Source: an uncultured Lachnospiraceae bacterium
GTDB lineage: Bacteria; Bacillota; Clostridia; Lachnospirales; Lachnospiraceae
NCBI GenBank assembly: GCA_910578555.1
Contig: CAJTPS010000006.1
Coordinates: 148,472-212,471 of the forward strand
DNA length: 64,000 nt
Reading direction: 5' to 3'
Shown here: in pieces, positions 60,201 through 64,000 of the stretch
Position numbering within the stretch: position 1 is the stretch's first letter
How the letters are laid out: each line of letters opens with the position of its first letter
The notes under the pieces: generated by a model
What the model saw: only the letters and a program-made list of their open reading frames with translations
Told to the model about the DNA's origin: nothing
The model's database searches: none
Position numbers and translations under genes: made by a program

Positions 60201-63200
60201 GAATTTCTATAAATACATACCGAAGTCGGAGAAGGAGACTTTTGATATTGCGGCTTCCCGTGTAGCATCCGATGCGGACGGGTGGTATCAGAAATATGCG
60301 AATGCAGAGGATATCAGGGAATATTCCGGATCAGAACATGTAGATACTATGTTCCAGCTCAGCACGTCCTACAGACAGCAGGCAAGGGTTGCCAAGGAAG
60401 CAGGTAATGCAGAGCTTGCACAGGATCTGTATGCAAAATCCCGTGAAATGAGCCTGCAGCTGGCTAAACTGGAGAGGAATGCAGGACAGGAACTGCAGGC
60501 ACTCCAGAAATATACGAGCACAGCGGATAGAGCGCTTGTAAATGCAGAAAATATGATTCAGGACAGAACTGAGAAATTTATTAAGGATAACCCGAGATTT
60601 GCTGAACATATCGACGAAGTAGGGCGGGCGATCTATGAGAGGGTGAATGAACTGGAGCAGTCTGACCTGTGGGCACAGCTTGTCAAAGGAAGTGCAGAGT
60701 TCGGAAGTAATAACAATCCGGCACGTGAGCAGATCGAGCAGATCGTCAGACAGGAGATCGGAAAGAATAAGAAGCTGTCCAAGATGATGAACGACGATGC
60801 CATCGGCAGGCTGACAGATGACCTGCTCCGGGGACGGATCAACCATAAAATAACGGAGGCGCTTGATACGTTTGCTTCCAACGGTATTTATGGTGTGTCC
60901 GATGATGTGATCGATCAGGTGACGGATATCCTTGAGGAAGCGGAGAAGTACGGGATTAACTCGAAAGACAGGGTGCTGGCGGAATCACAGGCGTATGCGT
61001 TGCTTGCGGATCAGGTGGCAAAAAGCAGCTTTATGGATAAATGGAACGCATGGCGGTATCTGTCCATGCTGGGCAATACCAAGACCCATGGGCGGAATCT
61101 GGTAAGCACAGCTTCCATGTATGCAACAAACGGGATTAAAAATAATGTGGCTGCATTGATCGAAGCAGGGACAGACAAGACAAGCAGAGTGTTCGGCGGT
61201 AAGGGGATCGAGAGAACCAAGGCGGTTCTGAATCCTGCGACAGACAGCGGGCTGATCAAGCTTGCCAAAGCAGATGCTGATAACAGTATGTACCGGCAGC
61301 TCAAAGGCAATATGTACACGGGAAGCATAGAGAATTCCATAGAGAGCAATAAAAGAATATTTAAGAGCAAAATATTGAATGCTGCTTCCGAAGGTAACAG
61401 TAATCTGCTGGATAAGGAAGATTATTTCTTCGTTAAAAACAAATATGCTACCAGCCTTGCAGGGTATCTGAAAGCAAACGGGGCAGATGATACGATATTT
61501 CAGGCAGAGAAGCGTCTGGCGGCGGCACAGGATCAGCTTGCAGAGATGAAGAAATACCTCGCGGAGGCAGAAAATGCGCGCGGGCTCAACCCTCTTGACG
61601 GTACTGCAAAGCAGCGTGTTAAGGAGCTTAACCAGCAGATGGACAGTCTTAAAGGACAGATCAAGGAAATGGAAAAGCCGGTTGACCTGCTGGAGCGTGG
61701 CAGGCAGTATGCGAAGAAGCAGGCAGATGAGGCGGCATTCCATCAGGACAGCTCTTTTGCAAAGAAGCTGACTAAGTTCAGCAAGGATTTATCAGAAGGG
61801 AATCCGGTTGAAAAGGCAGTAGGAATGTCAATAGAGGGCGTTGTTCCTTTTAAGAAAACGCCGATCAACGTATTAAAGAACTCATTGGCATATTCGCCGG
61901 CGAACCTTGTGAAGAATCTATCCACGGATCTTTACAAATTGCATAAAGGTACTATAAATGCTGCCGGTTATATTGATTCACTGGCTAAGACTCTTACCGG
62001 ATCAGGAATTATGGCTGCCGGGGCATATCTTTACAGTAAGGGGATTGTATCTCCACAGGAGGACGCAGAATCAGGGAAATTTGACAGTCTGCAGGGGAAG
62101 CAGGCATATGCGCTTAATATCGGCGGCAAGTCATACACGCTGGATTGGCTTTCACCTGGCTCTATTCCTTTTTTTACTGGTGCAACGGTGATGAAAGCGG
62201 TAGAGGAAAAAGGTATAGGACTGGATACAGCGTTAAATACCTTATTGGATATGTCACAGCCTATCCTTGAGATGTCCATGATGGATGGGCTTAATAATAC
62301 ACTTGAGTCTCTGCGCTACGGCAGTGATGACTCCAGTCCGATCGGAACGTTGCTGGGAACGATCGCAGGTTCTTATGTGAAACAGGGTGTTCCTACGGTG
62401 ATGGGGCAGATCGCGCGGGCGACAGATAATACAAGAAGATCAACTTATACAGACAAGACGGGTTTTGCAGGAAATCTGGACAGGGAATTCATGAAAATGA
62501 AGAATAAGATTCCTGTGTTATCCAAAACCAGCCAGCCTTATGTTGACACATGGGGCAGGGAGCAGCAGAACCTGTCCGGCAATCCGGGCATGGGCAAACG
62601 GCTTGCGTATCAGATGTTGTCGCCCGGTTACATGTCGGATATCAATGTAACGCCGGTTGATCAGGAAGTGCAGCGGCTGTATGACGCTACGTCAGATAAA
62701 TCCGTGCTGCCGTCTGATTCTACCAAGAAGATCGATGACGTGCGCATGACGAAGGAGGAGTATACGACATACTCCAAGGCAGCGGGGCAGGCACGGTACA
62801 ATCTTCTAGAAAGCTGCTTGAGTAATGCGAATTACAAAGCCTTGGACGAAGATGTGCAGGCGGAGGTGGTCAAGGATCTGTACGGGCTTGCCAAGAAGAT
62901 CGGCAGCGCGGAGACAAGGGCAGACTATGAAACGAAAGATAAGCTGTATGAAGCATACAGTAAGGGCGGCATACAGGGCGCTGTGGAGTATGAGCTGCAG
63001 AAAAATGCGATTACCGGAACTGATCTGGAAGTCACGGATAAGACGTCGAAAATTTATCAGGAGTCGGGAGAACAGGGGCTGCAGCGGTATGCACAGGTGC
63101 AGGAATATGCAAAAGCTAACTTTAAAGATGAAAAGGGTGATGAAAAGAGCAGCTTTTCTAATGTGGAATATGCGGAAGCCGTGCAGTCTGTAGTATCTGA

Positions 63201-63648
63201 TCCGGCACAGCAGGCGGAACTATACCTGCAGAGTAATCCGAAAGATGAAAAGGCGGGCAATATTTACAACCGGCTTGGAACAGACGGTTATACAGCTTAC
63301 ACGAATATCCTGCAGAATGGTACGAATGAAAAAGGGAAAGTGAGCACGATTCCTACCTTGAAGGTGCTGGATAGTACAGGTATGTCCTCTGAGGATAAAG
63401 GCTATATGCTGGGACAGATCAAAGGCATGAGCAGCTTGGCAAAGGGAGCAAACCGTGCATACAGCCGATATGGGTACGGTGGTATCTACGACTATTATTC
63501 TATCGAAAAAGGCGCTGATAAAGACGGAAACGGAAGTCTGAAATCGAGGGATGAACTGGTTCCTTATCTGGATGCACGCTATCAGAGTAAAGAGGTCAAG
63601 AGATTCTGGCATAGTGTGCTGCTTCCTAATACGAAGAACCCGTACTAG
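57265..63648 (+). CDS. Giant virion protein with nuclease-toxin-like domain (probable ejection protein)
   Basis: 2127 residues, no break. The N-terminus has two MMTREEIDQIL-type short repeats. Residues ~608-782 (LYLGTVSEELNDD, DVRHSVNNHGSAD, LPLTEDVLDKVPAVF, KIITVEGISRGQ) resemble phage-borne PBECR/MuF-type nuclease domains. Two ~48-residue repeats follow (TPARTLNAK... and TPARTVNAR...). The rest is helical, with TM-like stretches near ~1560-1600 (SGIMAAGAYLYSKG). As the last gene and without any tape measure, it probably forms a DNA-ejection channel as in T7-like phages. All functions are inferred. Confidence 0.65.
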   Translation: MMTREEIDQILTGAGQASAPQTMMTREQIDSIISGGQSPMQTNSGSTGVQIPAVSAAQKQTKNNPVLNRTLGMATHTSQALLGMSAADLKSKAKLLQRTASQKQEADDSKMPQQNQTANNAETASLWNAVERGGLSQREKLDKEMLQNKRIADNADIPQINNMNKEEYADSLVKYSADALTRLPSLKPQVDIPALDQPLAEVKSGERKPWSYDEFMEKSFEHAKHNAGRYSVNTPEVVKETYLDKWLQPGYKMNRDEIKQAKQYLKENALYYSGAGIDGQGDRRKAAQAAQIVSEWKGISPQEYMEKWDKLDKLHSKVNVGSSFFTGIESALPFITTLNDKYEKALNQWDKNAGSPVDRFDADYKGHFEERQGEAITQNPVPYVGGYLGTQMAKYKMGTAALDKLGVTGKLSGALSKVIKNEKVAGHAANVLGDTSLDVAFDTVPSLVGDVKEGEDAGTVAKNAAKNIGTNIAFNIGGEAVGAGISAISKSKKVKNILANPDTFTIETGVRLTGDGKTDKKIVTTYLDELDKATAELAKSAPVDDIVKSTPADDVVKNVPADDVAKSMPTDDVVESAVRNTDDMMQNSVESSQKIDSVDQANIKMIEEAQKEGFIPAVYERSNGIQKYSELQMGNLSSPKGKVNGVDSYEDFVRNSLNSKDSIKFYLGTVSEELNDDIMRSTGLDLSSYNVVFKSDDVRHSVNNHGSADEALRGQLPLTEDVLDKVPAVFNKPDLIKPLDTVDTYGRKAIQIEKRIDGKIITVEGISRGQHSLFIDTVYATPARTLNAKPSTATSETSTGVGRINSMLENSGNVNNEIPSPNTMSLSKVDQFSTGTGPGPAVSADPLKGSNATPARTVNARSPHLTSKTSTGVGRTNNMLENGGNVNSEIPSPTTVGLPKNNKTMAENIGLNGSELPWETPGGAKSVAEEMGIPDIRKYQQPQGDTLTVGGEKVSQFRTNTMAREGNFSPEEAAEVYGENFYKYIPKSEKETFDIAASRVASDADGWYQKYANAEDIREYSGSEHVDTMFQLSTSYRQQARVAKEAGNAELAQDLYAKSREMSLQLAKLERNAGQELQALQKYTSTADRALVNAENMIQDRTEKFIKDNPRFAEHIDEVGRAIYERVNELEQSDLWAQLVKGSAEFGSNNNPAREQIEQIVRQEIGKNKKLSKMMNDDAIGRLTDDLLRGRINHKITEALDTFASNGIYGVSDDVIDQVTDILEEAEKYGINSKDRVLAESQAYALLADQVAKSSFMDKWNAWRYLSMLGNTKTHGRNLVSTASMYATNGIKNNVAALIEAGTDKTSRVFGGKGIERTKAVLNPATDSGLIKLAKADADNSMYRQLKGNMYTGSIENSIESNKRIFKSKILNAASEGNSNLLDKEDYFFVKNKYATSLAGYLKANGADDTIFQAEKRLAAAQDQLAEMKKYLAEAENARGLNPLDGTAKQRVKELNQQMDSLKGQIKEMEKPVDLLERGRQYAKKQADEAAFHQDSSFAKKLTKFSKDLSEGNPVEKAVGMSIEGVVPFKKTPINVLKNSLAYSPANLVKNLSTDLYKLHKGTINAAGYIDSLAKTLTGSGIMAAGAYLYSKGIVSPQEDAESGKFDSLQGKQAYALNIGGKSYTLDWLSPGSIPFFTGATVMKAVEEKGIGLDTALNTLLDMSQPILEMSMMDGLNNTLESLRYGSDDSSPIGTLLGTIAGSYVKQGVPTVMGQIARATDNTRRSTYTDKTGFAGNLDREFMKMKNKIPVLSKTSQPYVDTWGREQQNLSGNPGMGKRLAYQMLSPGYMSDINVTPVDQEVQRLYDATSDKSVLPSDSTKKIDDVRMTKEEYTTYSKAAGQARYNLLESCLSNANYKALDEDVQAEVVKDLYGLAKKIGSAETRADYETKDKLYEAYSKGGIQGAVEYELQKNAITGTDLEVTDKTSKIYQESGEQGLQRYAQVQEYAKANFKDEKGDEKSSFSNVEYAEAVQSVVSDPAQQAELYLQSNPKDEKAGNIYNRLGTDGYTAYTNILQNGTNEKGKVSTIPTLKVLDSTGMSSEDKGYMLGQIKGMSSLAKGANRAYSRYGYGGIYDYYSIEKGADKDGNGSLKSRDELVPYLDARYQSKEVKRFWHSVLLPNTKNPY
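59603..59961. repeat. Duplicated 143-bp segments inside the giant gene
   Basis: 59603-59745 and 59819-59961 are direct repeats 216 bases apart. Each starts GACCCCCGCCCGTAC-like and contains CACGGGGGTTGGTCGT, so each also has a GC-rich inverted pair. Confidence 0.8.
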
Positions 63649-63727
63649 TATATCAATTATTGTTTAAATACACTTTTTAGATGTTTTGTGCTATACTCAG
63701 ACCAGTACTGTTGGAAGGAGCATAGCC

Positions 63728-64000
63728 ATGAATACCCCAAAGCCTTTATTACTTACAACCGACCACAAGAAAAAACTTGTAAAACTTGTAAAATCCGGCA
63801 TGACACCGGCAATCATCATACAACGTGCCAAAATATTGCTTTTGAAAGCGGATGGACTTTCAAATGATTCCGTTGCAGAAGCGCTTGGCATAAATAAGAG
63901 AACGGTTCATCTCTGGACGCAGAAATACCGCAACCGTTCTGCGGATGAAACACTGGATGATATTTTGAGCGTTTCCGGGGGCAGGGGCCCTAAAGAAGAA
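63728..64000 (+). CDS. IS630-type transposase, 5' part (cut by window end)
   Basis: At least 91 residues from ATG 63728, behind GGAAGGAG. HTH VAEALGINKRTVHLWTQKYRNR and IIQRAKILLLKADG are typical of the IS630 N-terminal domain. The rest is outside the window, as are both inverted repeats. It may be inserted at the prophage end. Confidence 0.82.
   Translation, partial: MNTPKPLLLTTDHKKKLVKLVKSGMTPAIIIQRAKILLLKADGLSNDSVAEALGINKRTVHLWTQKYRNRSADETLDDILSVSGGRGPKEE

Larger units (their letters stand above)
20028..63650. mobile_element. Prophage with short-tailed (podovirus-like) late region, right end not defined
   Basis: Integrase at the tRNA-Met end, a CI/Cro-type switch, replication genes, terminase, portal, capsid, fibre, lysis and ejection genes follow a normal temperate-phage order over about 43.6 kb. 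No tail tube, tape measure or baseplate gene is present. The left boundary is placed at the tRNA 3' end. I found no copy of the tRNA-Met tail (TTCAAGTCC... TCTCGCT) in the last 400 bases, so the right site lies beyond the window or has been lost to the IS630-type element. Confidence 0.85.

Overview
The window reads as a chromosomal segment of a low-to-medium GC Firmicute, most likely a clostridial Lachnospiraceae-type bacterium. The evidence is strong purine-rich ribosome binding sites, a T-box leader, a long single-chain PurL, QueH, a sigma/anti-sigma pair and the character of the prophage. The left third (1-20030) is host chromosome and the rest is a prophage inserted next to a tRNA-Met gene. 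I worked by reading only, so family names rest on motifs and general resemblance, not on searches.

Host part: the tail of an unrecognised gene, a TetR regulator, purL behind a leader with two perfect hairpins, a membrane zinc-ribbon protein, the carA-carB pair (carbamoyl phosphate synthase), queH, and a divergent NAD-dependent epimerase. At 13137-13518 lies a compact locus whose 53-residue single-span membrane peptide, two opposed sigma-A promoters, shared terminator and inverted 5' repeats fit an unannotated type I toxin-antitoxin system. Then come a block of 45-bp hairpin repeats, argS, an AT-richer lysS with its own T-box, a sigma/anti-sigma pair, and tRNA-Val(TAC) and tRNA-Met(CAT).

Prophage (about 20028 to at least 63650): a tyrosine integrase faces the tRNA. 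Behind it, on the minus strand, sit a two-gene cassette (a possible PUA/EVE-like protein with a membrane segment plus a four-span membrane protein), a small HxxEH protein and the CI-like repressor. The Cro-like side drives the early operon: small regulators, DUF2800 nuclease-like and DUF2815 proteins, family A DNA polymerase, primase-helicase (VapE type), VRR-NUC nuclease, SNF2 helicase, DNA methyltransferase, ThyX and DUF3310. A minus-strand block of small accessory genes (37335-39533, including one frameshifted gene) interrupts the operon. Next come a regulator with a triple operator-like repeat and two toxin-antitoxin pairs (DUF4258/YgiT-type and RelB/RelE-like).

The late region encodes terminase, portal, scaffold, decoration, capsid, adaptor, nozzle-like protein, a YadA-like collagen/head-repeat fibre, XhlA/holins, a two-domain endolysin, a 370-residue protein and a 2127-residue giant protein. 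There is no tail tube, tail tape measure or baseplate, so the phage is most likely short-tailed and the giant protein probably a DNA-ejection protein. The giant protein carries a block resembling phage-borne nuclease/toxin domains. After it an IS630-type transposase gene runs off the window. No second copy of the tRNA-Met end was seen, so the right attachment site is outside the window or lost.

Most interesting points: the candidate type I toxin-antitoxin locus, the two-gene membrane cassette beside the phage repressor, the toxin-like domain inside the giant virion protein, and a palindrome (core TTGCGACGTCGCAA) that recurs three times in the prophage, once as a perfect 26-bp palindrome inside a gene.
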